Shown here: positions 17,396 to 26,250 of the stretch, piece by piece
Layout of the letters: every line of letters starts with the position of its first letter
How positions within the stretch are numbered: the stretch's first letter is position 1
Assembly (NCBI GenBank): GCA_021797735.1
Contig: JAJZZE010000011.1
Coordinates: 63,322 to 127,321, forward strand
Direction: 5' to 3'
DNA: 64,000 nucleotides
Source of the DNA: Thermoplasmata archaeon
GTDB taxonomy: Archaea; Thermoplasmatota; Thermoplasmata; Thermoplasmatales; Thermoplasmataceae
Made by a program: the position numbers and the translations under genes
Notes under the pieces: generated by a model
Seen by the model: the letters and a program-made list of their open reading frames with translations, nothing else
What the model was told of the DNA's origin: nothing
Database searches by the model: none

Positions 17396-18748
17396 ATGGA
17401 AAAAAAATACAGGGTGCTTGCGGTAACCACTTTAAGTGCACTGATGGCGGCACTTGACTCAACGATAGTGTATCTGGCATTGCCTGCGATGGGCAGAACC
17501 CTTGATTCCGGAATATCATATTTAACATTGATAGTTGTATCATATATAATATCGTCAACAATAATGCTAATTCCATCAATGGAAATAATCAAAAGATTTG
17601 GCAATAAGAATTTTTACATACTCGGTTTTACCATTTTTGTATTATCATCATTTATTATAAGTATATCATTCAATATAACCATGGTTGTACTGTTCAGGTT
17701 TATAGAGGGGATTGGGGCAGGAATAATGGCATCCTCTGACATTCCTATAATACTGAATGCCTTTCCCGGTAATGAGCGTGGAAAAGCCATAGGAATAAAT
17801 TCAGTAGCATGGTCTATGGGCACATTAATAGGCCCTGTAGTTGGTGGCCTGCTTGTACTTTATAGCTGGAGATATATATTCCTATTAAATGTTCCTGTTG
17901 GCATAGTGGCAATAATACTTGCAATAAAAATAATAGAAAAGGATAGAAGTACGAAATCAGATATCAACATTACACCATCATTATCAATGGCAGCATTCCT
18001 GATACCATTAATTATAGGGATATCATTTATAAATATAAAATATATAATAATTGCACTGATAATCTTCCCACTATTTATTTATATTCAGTATAGAAAACCA
18101 TTAATAGATAGAGAACTGTTAAAAAACAGGCAGTTTATGTTTATATTAATAGCATCATTTCTTGAAGCATTTGCATTTTTCTCGGTTTTATATGCATTGA
18201 GCCTGTATTTTGAAAGTGACCTGAGAATAAATTCATTCAGTGCCGGACTCATATTATTTACATACCCACTGGGTTCGATAATTTCATCCCCACTTGGTGG
18301 AATTTTATTTGATAGATTCAAAAAATCAGTAATAATAATGATCTCCGGTGCACTTATGGAGGTTATTCCAATATTATTTATTGCAATTTATTTAAAATAT
18401 ATACCGTATTTACTGTTTATTTCTGGTTTTGGGGGATCACTGTTCTGGGCACCGTCGACAACACTGGTCATAGATGCACTGGGAAAAAGGTACAGAAATC
18501 AGGCAAACAATTCTATGTTTATTTTAAGAGATATTGGATTAATAATGTCAATATCATTACTGCCCTTATTTATTATGTATTATTCTAAAGTAAAGGTATC
18601 AATAGGTTCCATATTTCTGGATAACATTTCTATAAATATCAGATCAGCGGTTAGCAGTTATCTGATCTTCTCTGCACTGTTTTCACTCTCCTCCATAATA
18701 TTTGTAATACTGTATTATACAAAATCAGGTATTATCAGGAAGGCCTGA
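17396..18748 (+). CDS. MFS drug exporter of the DHA2/EmrB type
   Basis: The N-terminus LSALMAALDSTIVYLALP (with the membrane Asp) is characteristic of the DHA2 family of proton-driven multidrug exporters, and motif C appears as AWSMGTLIGPVVGGLL. At 450 residues it is slightly shorter than 14-helix bacterial EmrB (about 510), so the last helices are probably condensed. It would expel hydrophobic compounds from the cell. It is the third MFS gene in a row after the PadR-regulated region. A 69-base gap separates it from the alcohol dehydrogenase gene. Confidence 0.85.
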   Translation: MEKKYRVLAVTTLSALMAALDSTIVYLALPAMGRTLDSGISYLTLIVVSYIISSTIMLIPSMEIIKRFGNKNFYILGFTIFVLSSFIISISFNITMVVLFRFIEGIGAGIMASSDIPIILNAFPGNERGKAIGINSVAWSMGTLIGPVVGGLLVLYSWRYIFLLNVPVGIVAIILAIKIIEKDRSTKSDINITPSLSMAAFLIPLIIGISFINIKYIIIALIIFPLFIYIQYRKPLIDRELLKNRQFMFILIASFLEAFAFFSVLYALSLYFESDLRINSFSAGLILFTYPLGSIISSPLGGILFDRFKKSVIIMISGALMEVIPILFIAIYLKYIPYLLFISGFGGSLFWAPSTTLVIDALGKRYRNQANNSMFILRDIGLIMSISLLPLFIMYYSKVKVSIGSIFLDNISINIRSAVSSYLIFSALFSLSSIIFVILYYTKSGIIRKA

Positions 18749-18832
18749 TTTTTTCAGTGTAGCATATATCAATACTGCTATGAAAAATGAAATTTTAATA
18801 ATGTTTTTATAAAATGTATGTATGTTAATATT

Positions 18833-19843
18833 ATGAAAGCAATGGTTCTTGACAAAACAGCTCAGGTGGAAAATAACCCCCTGAAGTATAAAGATGTTAA
18901 TATCAGGGACCCAGAGGGCTATGAGATTCTTCTGGATGTAATATCCTGTGGTGTGTGCCATTCAAATTTACACATGATTGAGGGAGACTGGGCAGAATAT
19001 GGATTGCCTGGTAAGTTACCACTGATACCCGGGCATGAAATAATAGGGAAAGTATCAAAACTCGGCAATCTTGTCGATGATCTAAAAATAGGAGATGTAG
19101 TAGGCATACAGCCATTATATCAGGCATGTGGCAAATGCGAATACTGCATTACCGGCAGGGAACATCTGTGCCCCTATGGCAAATGGGCAGGTGAAACGGT
19201 TGATGGTGGATATGCAGAGAACATAGTGGCCGATTCAAGATATGTAAATAAGGTTCCTGATAATATTGATTATGTAAAGAACTCACCACTATTCTGCCCC
19301 GGAGTAACGGCATACTGTGCAGTGAAAAAGGCAGAACCATCTCCAGATAAAACAGTATATATCGTGGGCATAGGCGGGGTAGGCCATGTTGCAATACAGA
19401 TAGCAAAATTATACGGTGCCAGAGTGGTTGCAGTATCAACATCAAAAAACCATGAGGAGCTGGCGTATGAAATGGGAGCAGACGACGTAATATCTGTAAA
19501 TAGGGAATATTCTGATATAGATAAATACAAAAAAACCGCAGACTCATTAATTTTATTTGCACCATATGATGCACCTGTAATGAATTCAATAAATTTTGTA
19601 AAGGATGGGGGCATCCTCGTTCAGGGAGTGCGTGGTAAATTGAATTATGATTTTACCACAGAAATAGAGTTAAGGGGAACAAAAATAGGTGGCAGAGAGG
19701 ATATGAACGAGGTTCTAAAACTGGCATCCCTGGGTAAAATAAAGATAGAATCAAAGGAATACAGGCTTGAGGATGCAAATATCGCACTGCAGGATTTAAA
19801 GCATGGAAATATCAACGGAAGGGCGGTATTAAAAATCAAATGA
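18833..19843 (+). CDS. zinc-dependent alcohol dehydrogenase
   Basis: This is a medium-chain dehydrogenase of about 336 residues. The catalytic zinc site is CGVCHSNLHM with GHEIIGKV, the four-cysteine structural zinc loop is CGKCEYCITGREHLC, and the nucleotide-binding motif is GIGGVGHVAIQIA. The frame extends five residues upstream to 18818, but MKAMVLDKTAQVE beginning at 18833 is the typical ADH start. It interconverts alcohols and aldehydes with NAD(P). It stands between the exporter genes and tRNA-Arg, with no operon partner. Confidence 0.9.
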   Translation: MKAMVLDKTAQVENNPLKYKDVNIRDPEGYEILLDVISCGVCHSNLHMIEGDWAEYGLPGKLPLIPGHEIIGKVSKLGNLVDDLKIGDVVGIQPLYQACGKCEYCITGREHLCPYGKWAGETVDGGYAENIVADSRYVNKVPDNIDYVKNSPLFCPGVTAYCAVKKAEPSPDKTVYIVGIGGVGHVAIQIAKLYGARVVAVSTSKNHEELAYEMGADDVISVNREYSDIDKYKKTADSLILFAPYDAPVMNSINFVKDGGILVQGVRGKLNYDFTTEIELRGTKIGGREDMNEVLKLASLGKIKIESKEYRLEDANIALQDLKHGNINGRAVLKIK

Positions 19844-19870
19844 TTAAATAACTTTTAACAATATACTATT

Positions 19871-19944
19871 GGATCTGTGGGGTAGTCAGGACATCCCGTT
19901 GGCCTTCGAAGCCGAGAACCCGGGTTCAAATCCCGGCAGATCCG
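19871..19944 (+). tRNA. tRNA-Arg (anticodon TCG)
   Basis: The cloverleaf folds by hand. Acceptor GGATCTG pairs with CAGATCC, with discriminator G. The anticodon stem TTGGC/GCCGA holds the loop CTTCGAA and so the anticodon TCG, which reads CGA. The T-arm is CCGGG-TTCAAAT-CCCGG. The D-stem has one T/T mismatch. CCA is not encoded, and there is no intron. The segment that follows carries a toxin gene pair, a common landing spot for integrating elements, but I found no repeat of the tRNA end downstream. Confidence 0.93.
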
Positions 19945-20010
19945 TAAAAATATATTTTCCTCCACAGTTTTATCCATAAAGTTTATGTATATCTTAGCAA
20001 TAAAACACTT

Positions 20011-20130
20011 ATGGTAAGTGAAAAAATAAACGAGGATCCAATGAACAGAGAAATAGAGGAATATGTAGACTACGTATTAAATAAAGATCCGATAACCAAA
20101 GCCATTTTTGAAAGGTTATCAAAGCTTTAA
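20011..20130 (+). CDS. candidate antitoxin of the Doc/Fic pair, 39 residues
   Basis: A short frame starting at ATG (MVSEKINEDPM) and ending at TAA, seven bases before the toxin start. A TATA-like TTTATGTATA at 19982-19991 is 20-29 bases upstream, right for a leaderless message. The acidic, helical composition (NREIEEYVDYVLNKDP) and position upstream of the toxin fit an antitoxin. It is shorter than Phd (about 73 residues) and shows no Phd DNA-binding domain, so it could instead act only by covering the toxin's active site. The assignment rests on context. Confidence 0.55.
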   Translation: MVSEKINEDPMNREIEEYVDYVLNKDPITKAIFERLSKL

Positions 20131-20136
20131 TTTTAA

Positions 20137-20751
20137 ATGGAAAAAATAACATCCAAAATAATTTTTGATCTTCATGATGATGTTGCTAAAAAATTTAAGT
20201 TAATCAATTCATACATAAATAAAAACGTTGTGCAGTCAATTGTTGAAAAAATGGACTTAATATTTGACAATAGAAGTTTTTATAATGATATTTATGAAAA
20301 AGCAGTAGTTTTGTTTGAGGGTATTATAAGATTGCACCCTTTTATAGATGGAAATAAAAGAACTGCTCTATTAACTTTAATGATATTCCTAAAAATTAAT
20401 AAAATAAATTTTAATGCTTTTCCAAGTGATGTAAGATTCACAATTATAACTGCACAGAGCCTGGCAAATAAAGAGGACGAAATAAACACTCTAATAAAAA
20501 ATATTGCTAGATGGATTCATTCCCATTCTGAATATTATAATAACAGGTTATCAAACATTAAAATTTTAAGAATGCAGGAACAAATAATGCTTAATATCAT
20601 TAAAATATCGCATAATAGACGATGCCCACAGTTATTAGACCGCGTTATGGAATTATGGATGGTAGAAGACATATATCCAGATTCTAATTTTAATTTTAAT
20701 TTTAATGATTACCTTTCAGATATACAGCAAAAAATAAAAGAATTGAAGTAA
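20137..20751 (+). CDS. Doc-type Fic family toxin
   Basis: The motif HPFIDGNKRTALL starts at His67 in 204 residues. The Lys74 after GN, where AMP-transferring Fic enzymes have Gly, is the Doc signature; phage P1 Doc uses it to phosphorylate elongation factor Tu and stop translation. The Fic core spans about residues 15-130. A C-terminal helical extension of about 70 residues follows, with an odd FNFNFND stretch near 185. The candidate antitoxin is directly upstream. The target in archaea would be elongation factor 1A by analogy, which is inference. Confidence 0.8.
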   Translation: MEKITSKIIFDLHDDVAKKFKLINSYINKNVVQSIVEKMDLIFDNRSFYNDIYEKAVVLFEGIIRLHPFIDGNKRTALLTLMIFLKINKINFNAFPSDVRFTIITAQSLANKEDEINTLIKNIARWIHSHSEYYNNRLSNIKILRMQEQIMLNIIKISHNRRCPQLLDRVMELWMVEDIYPDSNFNFNFNDYLSDIQQKIKELK

Positions 20752-21275
20752 TTTAGCTATAAACTTATAAACTATTAGAATTTATATTTTTAGGTTTTCA
20801 GTGCCATTATGCTATCACGAATTTTTAGGCACCACAGTTTTAACATCCACAAATCCAGTATATGTGCATTCCTATTTAAATATATATAAAAATCATAAAC
20901 GGAATATAAATTAAAATAACGCACAATATTATCCTGAATTCTTCAATTTTTTGGGCACATGATTTGATTCGGTTTTTGTAAAACCCATGTTTTAGTATCT
21001 GTGTGATACTATGGCGGAAATAAACCGCTAGGAATTTCGTATAATTTTTCTTTCTGACCCTGTGATATACTACCTGAGGGGGATTTATACGTATTCCATA
21101 CATATGTGATACATGACATTAATTGTAAAAAGGTAAAAACACGGGGTGAAAACAACTATGAATTATACAAGAGTAAATGAATAACCACTTATTTCCACCA
21201 TAGGGCAATAATTAATTCTCACGGTAATTAAAATTACTTAATAAAATATATTATATTTATAATTAATTTACAGGC
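20752..21275 (+). other. gene-free stretch after the toxin locus
   Basis: No convincing gene is seen in 524 bases. One 75-codon minus-strand frame (20876-21103) has an ordinary middle but ends in a hydrophobic run and lacks any family match, so I did not call it. The DNA is slightly less AT-rich than its surroundings in places (for example GTGCCATTATG and TACCTGAGGGGG), as decayed mobile DNA often is. Confidence 0.4.
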
Positions 21276-21956
21276 ATGGCACCTTTCATAAATGTACCGG
21301 AAAATTACAGGGTGATGGAATTCAAAAATTTAATTGATACAGCCATTATTGACCGACCCAATAGATTTATTGTAAGAACAGAGCTAAATAATAATATTAT
21401 TAATGTGCACCTACACGACCCCGGGAGGCTGGAGGAATTAATTTATGGCGGAAACCATATGCTAATAAGGGAGGCAAAGGGCAAAAAAACTAACTATTCA
21501 GTTACCTTTATCAGGGACGGGGACATTTATACATTTAACGATGCCAGGTTTCATTCAGAAATTGCCTCAAAATTCATAAAGGATGGCTATAGAAAGGAAG
21601 TTAAGGTAAATGATAGCAGAATAGATTTTAGGTATAATAATTCGTTTATTGAAGTTAAATCATGCACACTGGTTGAAGATGGCATAGCAAAATTCCCGGA
21701 CGCAAAAACAGCAAGAGGCAGAAAACATCTGATGACATTAATGGATTTAATTAAGGGCAACTATAAATCGTATGTCCTGTTTTTAATTTTTAATGAAAAT
21801 GCATGTTGCTTTTTGCCAAACAGTGAAAGGGATCCGGATTTCGCAAAAACATTTTATGAGGCATATAATTGTGGTGTTAAATTTAAGTTTCTAGTGTTTT
21901 ACTATAAGAATGGTTCGATATACTTTAAAAATGAGATAAAACTATGTGATGGTTGA
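21276..21956 (+). CDS. sfsA: SfsA family nuclease-fold protein
   Basis: A 226-residue protein with the SfsA order of motifs: FIVRTELNNNIINVHLHDPGRLEEL, where the OB-like N-terminal part binds nucleic acid, then RIDFRYNNSFIEVKSCTLV with the PD-(D/E)xK-type E-x-K, and FPDAKTARGRKHLMTL. SfsA was first linked to sugar fermentation regulation in Escherichia coli and is now thought to be a DNA/RNA-cutting enzyme. It is complete and of normal length. The M20 peptidase gene follows after 33 bases. Confidence 0.88.
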   Translation: MAPFINVPENYRVMEFKNLIDTAIIDRPNRFIVRTELNNNIINVHLHDPGRLEELIYGGNHMLIREAKGKKTNYSVTFIRDGDIYTFNDARFHSEIASKFIKDGYRKEVKVNDSRIDFRYNNSFIEVKSCTLVEDGIAKFPDAKTARGRKHLMTLMDLIKGNYKSYVLFLIFNENACCFLPNSERDPDFAKTFYEAYNCGVKFKFLVFYYKNGSIYFKNEIKLCDG

Positions 21957-21989
21957 AAAATTTTATATCTGAAAATGAAATAGAAGTAG

Positions 21990-23180
21990 ATGGAATTATC
22001 TAAATTAGATGATAAACCATTTATTGAAACTGTGGCAAAAAGGTTACTGAGAATTAAGGCGATATCACCGGAATCCGGAGGCAGTGGGGAATCGGAAAAA
22101 GCGGATGAAATAATTAAGATTCTGGATGAATTGGGCTATGGTTATAAAAGATATGATATTATCGATAATAAAAATGTAAAAAGATCAAATATAACAGTGA
22201 AAATAGGAAACTTTGAAAAAACCCTGTGGATTATTTCACATATGGATACAGTTCCTGAAGGCGATATAAAACTATGGAATTACAATCCATTTGAGGCCAC
22301 AGTAATAGATAATAAAATCTATGGCCGTGGATCGGAGGATAATGGGCAGTCAATATTTATGGACTTACTGTTATTAAAAACCCTATATAAAAGCAGATTA
22401 AAAATAAATCTGGGCATAGCCTTTGTATCAGATGAAGAAACAGGCAATAATTATGGAATAAAATATTTACTGGATAAAAATGTTTTTAATAATGACGATT
22501 TAATCATTGTGCCGGATGCAGGTTCACAGGATGGACTGATGATAGAAACGGCAGAAAAAAGCATTTTGCAGTTAAAATTTACAGTTAAGGGATCGCAGGG
22601 CCATGCAAGCATGCCAGAATATTCAGTAAATGCCTTCAGGGATTCTTCAAAATTTGTTGATATGCTGGATTTTAACCTGCATGAGAAATACTATGGAAAA
22701 AATAATCTATTCATACCGCCATATTCAACATTTGAACCAACAAAGCATGAAAAGAATATAGATAATATAAATACCATTCCGGGCACCGATGTTTTTTATC
22801 TTGATTGCAGGGTGTTGCCAGAGTATAATTTAGGTGAGATTAAGAATTACATAAATGATCTCATAAACAAATTTGAATTAACAAATAAATCAAAGATAAG
22901 TTATGAGGTTATGGATGAAATAAATTCCCCACAGCCCACCGATGATAATTCAGATGTAATAAAAAAATTAAAACTGGCAATAAGGAACATAAGGGGTAAA
23001 GATGCAGTGACAGTTGGAATAGGTGGTGAAACCTTTGCATCGTTTTTCAGGGAAAGAAGCATTCCTGCTGCTGTGTGGTCAACTACGGTAATAGAAAGTG
23101 CACATATGCCAGACGAATACTGCCTGATAACAGATATACTGGACGATTTAAAAATTTTCGAGTATATGCTATATAATTAA
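21990..23180 (+). CDS. M20 family metallopeptidase (DapE/ArgE-like)
   Basis: The 396-residue product carries the M20 zinc site: HMDTVPEGD (first His and Asp), GRGSEDNGQS (bridging Asp), SDEETGNNYG (general-base Glu pair), VVPDAGSQ (Asp) and the C-terminal SAHMPDEY (His). The closest named relatives are succinyl-diaminopimelate desuccinylase and acetylornithine or lysine-type deacylases. In an archaeon without diaminopimelate cell walls, an amino-acid or dipeptide deacylase is more likely. It directly follows sfsA on the same strand. Confidence 0.85.
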   Translation: MELSKLDDKPFIETVAKRLLRIKAISPESGGSGESEKADEIIKILDELGYGYKRYDIIDNKNVKRSNITVKIGNFEKTLWIISHMDTVPEGDIKLWNYNPFEATVIDNKIYGRGSEDNGQSIFMDLLLLKTLYKSRLKINLGIAFVSDEETGNNYGIKYLLDKNVFNNDDLIIVPDAGSQDGLMIETAEKSILQLKFTVKGSQGHASMPEYSVNAFRDSSKFVDMLDFNLHEKYYGKNNLFIPPYSTFEPTKHEKNIDNINTIPGTDVFYLDCRVLPEYNLGEIKNYINDLINKFELTNKSKISYEVMDEINSPQPTDDNSDVIKKLKLAIRNIRGKDAVTVGIGGETFASFFRERSIPAAVWSTTVIESAHMPDEYCLITDILDDLKIFEYMLYN

Positions 23181-23279
23181 TTATCCGTGAAATTATACGT
23201 TAGGAACTGTATATTTATTATTATTTTGTTAATGTTTTGTATACGTAATATTTATTAATAAAGCTTTGATAAGCCCCCA

Positions 23280-24740
23280 ATGAATAATACAGGCACTCCA
23301 AGTAAGAGAGATATAAACATAACAATAGCTTTAATGGCATTTTCAGGGTTATTAATTATATACGTTGAAACGATGATAGTCCCTGCAATACCGGTATTCA
23401 TCAAATTTTTCCACTCAAAATATGATGATGTTTCATGGATTTTAACCGCGTATATTATAAGTGGTACTGTATCGGCTGCAATATTTGGAAAGATTGCCGA
23501 TGTTGTGGGCAAGAAAAAAATATTTTTGCTTTTAGGCATAACATATACCATTGCAATATCATTTGGTGGGTTTGCAAGCACACTTGATGAACTGATAGCT
23601 ATAAGGGCTGTGCAGGGACTTGGCTTTGGAATGATACCCATAGCCTTTGCAATAATCAACGATGTTGTTCCAAGGGAAAGGTTAGCTTTAGCCCAGGGTA
23701 TTATGAGTGCAACGTTTGCAATAGGTTCAGGGATAGGGCTTGTGCTGGGTGCATATATAACTGAAACACTGGGCTGGCAGTATGATTTTCACACAGCAAT
23801 ACCTGTTGCGGTTATACTGCTTGTATTAACATACGTATTTTTAAAGGATTATTCACATACACATAGGGAAAAAATTGATTATGCCGGTGTAGCCTTGCTT
23901 GGAATACCCTTGGTAACATTTATATTCGCATTATCTGAGGGCCAGAAATATGGATGGACTTCAAAACTAATAATATCACTGTTTATATTTTCACTCATAA
24001 TGTTCTCTGTGTTTACATACTTTGAATCACACTATAAATATGCATTTATAAATATGAAGCTATTAAGGGTAAGAAATGTTATACTTGCAAATATAATCGG
24101 GTTATTTGCAATGTCAGCAATGTACTTTCTTTTCTTTACTGTTCCAACGTTACTGCAGGATCCGGCTCCTGCAGGTTTTGGCAAAACCGTGTTTGATTCT
24201 GGATTAATTTTATTCCCGGCAACTGTAATGAATATGATTTTTGCACCGGTAGCGGCAAGGGTAATAAGGAAAAAAGGACCAAAACCTGCATTGCTGATAG
24301 GTTTAACCGTTGACTTTATAGGTTTTGTTCTGTTATTTTCATTCAGGTCAAGCATACCTGAAATATTGTTTGATACCATATTTGTCGGTGCCGGTATATC
24401 AATGATGTTAGTGGGAATAATTAATGTACTGTTAACATCGACACCAAGGGAACATGCCGGTGAGGCCACGGGAATTAACACAGTTTTCAGGGATATCGGA
24501 ATGTCCCTCGCACCCGCAGTTGGAGGAGCTTTAGAGACAATGTATACAGTTCCTGTTGTTGTGGCCCATGCAGATGTCCACGGAGCAATAGTAAATATAA
24601 CTGCTAAATTTCCGGATTCAACCGCCTATAATTATATATATCTTATCGGTGTAATATTTGTAATATTTGGATTTATATTTACATTACTTATCAAAAAACC
24701 GGATAAAAACGCAAATAAATTAAATGTTAAGGAACAATAA
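23280..24740 (+). CDS. MFS transporter of the DHA2 type
   Basis: A 486-residue protein with about 14 membrane helices. The N-terminal pattern IVPAIPVFIKFF and the motif FGKIADVVGKKKIFLLG mark the DHA2 multidrug-exporter branch, and motif C appears as AIGSGIGLVLGAYIT. The length is typical for the family. The substrate is unknown. It is probably monocistronic, with 99 and 82 bases of flanking AT-rich DNA before the neighbouring M20 and permease genes. Confidence 0.85.
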   Translation: MNNTGTPSKRDINITIALMAFSGLLIIYVETMIVPAIPVFIKFFHSKYDDVSWILTAYIISGTVSAAIFGKIADVVGKKKIFLLLGITYTIAISFGGFASTLDELIAIRAVQGLGFGMIPIAFAIINDVVPRERLALAQGIMSATFAIGSGIGLVLGAYITETLGWQYDFHTAIPVAVILLVLTYVFLKDYSHTHREKIDYAGVALLGIPLVTFIFALSEGQKYGWTSKLIISLFIFSLIMFSVFTYFESHYKYAFINMKLLRVRNVILANIIGLFAMSAMYFLFFTVPTLLQDPAPAGFGKTVFDSGLILFPATVMNMIFAPVAARVIRKKGPKPALLIGLTVDFIGFVLLFSFRSSIPEILFDTIFVGAGISMMLVGIINVLLTSTPREHAGEATGINTVFRDIGMSLAPAVGGALETMYTVPVVVAHADVHGAIVNITAKFPDSTAYNYIYLIGVIFVIFGFIFTLLIKKPDKNANKLNVKEQ

Positions 24741-24822
24741 GTATATATGGGAACTAATTACAGGATATCACAAATTATAAATTTTATAAAAACTTTTATA
24801 TATAAAATAAAATTAACTCTCT

Positions 24823-26238
24823 ATGACAGATAGTTACACGTTAAACAGGAATTATCTAAGCGGATTCAGGTTAATATGGCAGGCTATGGGAACATTATCT
24901 ATTGCTGCTGATGCAGCTTATCTATTAATTGGTGTTGTTGAATACTCTCTGGGTGCCACACCACTGGCCCTATTACTGGGTGTTTTCGCATATTTGCTTA
25001 TAATGAATACCGGTTATCAGTTTTCAAAAAATGTTAATTCCGCAGGGTCATATTATACATTTGCCGGTAAAGGTCTAGGTGGGATAATGGCCACATTTCA
25101 GGCATGGAATATGGCGTTTTACGGCATTTTAGGTTATGGCAGTTTTGGTTTTCTCGGTTTAGCATCATTTATAACCCTGATAGACCCAGCATATTCAAGT
25201 TTTATGTACTGGGTTCCAGTAGCTTTTGTGGCTGCATTGATATCATTTTTATTTACTCACAGAGGAATGAAATTATCAACGGATTACCAGATAGCCGGAG
25301 GTTTAATAGAGGTATTAGTACTGGTAATAGGATCCATTGCTATAATAATAAATGCCGGTAAATTCAACACACTGAGTGTTTTTACAACAAAGTATATCGG
25401 TAATATTTCACAGCTGTTTTTTGCAATGATATATTCAATGATATTATATTTTGGAACAACAGTATCAATAACTGCAATGGGAGAGGAGGCAAAAAATCCC
25501 GAGAAAACTATAAAAAAAGCCCTGATTGGAACTGTTATAATATCAGGATTAACATTACTCCTGGTTTCATACGCATTTACTATAGGCTGGGGTCCAGCAA
25601 ACATGGCTTCATTTGCAACCTCACCTGATCCAGGATTAAGATTATTTAAGCATCTGAATTATATACTTTATATATTACTGATAATGGTTACGGTAAACAG
25701 TTTCATGGGATATAATATCTCTGTAAGCAATGCTGATTCAAGGATATTCTATAGCTTTGCAAGGGATGGCATACTGTTTCTGCCGGCATCCGTTAAAAAA
25801 ATACATAAAAAATATAAAACACCATCAAACTCTGCACTTATAATCTTTATATTATCATTTGTCATTGCAGTAATATTTGGTTTAAAATTTGGCCCTGTTG
25901 CCGGTGGCTTAATAATGTTATTGATGAACGCCTATGCAGCCTATATGGAACATATTATTGCATCAATAAGTTTGCCATTCCTTATGCACAGGATTAAAAA
26001 ACTAAAGATTATAGAACACATAATAATACCTGTGGTTGGAATAATAATTCTTGTAATAATAATGCTGGGCACATTAATGGCACCCGAAAAATATCCCTAT
26101 AACATAGCCGTTTACGTTGGCATTTCATGGATTCTAATATCCGGATTGCTGACATTAATAGAATACATAATACATCCACAAAATGTTATAAATGCAGGAA
26201 ATATATCAATAGAAACTATGGATAACGAAGTAAAATAA
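24823..26238 (+). CDS. APC-family amino acid permease
   Basis: This 471-residue protein has about twelve helices and the APC superfamily signs: the broken first helix (SIAADAAYLLIGVVEYSLGA), SAGSYYTFAGKGLGG in the second, and GEEAKNPEKTIKKALIGT before helix 7. These permeases import amino acids or amines with protons. Its end is only 12 bases from the end of the convergent FAD-dependent amine/amino acid oxidase gene, so uptake followed by oxidation is conceivable, though they have separate promoters. Confidence 0.87.
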   Translation: MTDSYTLNRNYLSGFRLIWQAMGTLSIAADAAYLLIGVVEYSLGATPLALLLGVFAYLLIMNTGYQFSKNVNSAGSYYTFAGKGLGGIMATFQAWNMAFYGILGYGSFGFLGLASFITLIDPAYSSFMYWVPVAFVAALISFLFTHRGMKLSTDYQIAGGLIEVLVLVIGSIAIIINAGKFNTLSVFTTKYIGNISQLFFAMIYSMILYFGTTVSITAMGEEAKNPEKTIKKALIGTVIISGLTLLLVSYAFTIGWGPANMASFATSPDPGLRLFKHLNYILYILLIMVTVNSFMGYNISVSNADSRIFYSFARDGILFLPASVKKIHKKYKTPSNSALIIFILSFVIAVIFGLKFGPVAGGLIMLLMNAYAAYMEHIIASISLPFLMHRIKKLKIIEHIIIPVVGIIILVIIMLGTLMAPEKYPYNIAVYVGISWILISGLLTLIEYIIHPQNVINAGNISIETMDNEVK

Positions 26239-26250
26239 TTATATTTTAAT

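Noticed and set aside
20876..21103. 75-codon minus-strand frame in the gap after the Doc toxin
   Set aside because: It has no family resemblance, ends in a random hydrophobic run and lacks a clear promoter or ribosome binding site.
19871..21275. Integrated element bounded by a repeat of the tRNA-Arg end
   Set aside because: I looked for a copy of the tRNA 3' end (ATCCCGGCAGATCC) downstream and saw none up to 21.3 kb; no integrase gene is present.
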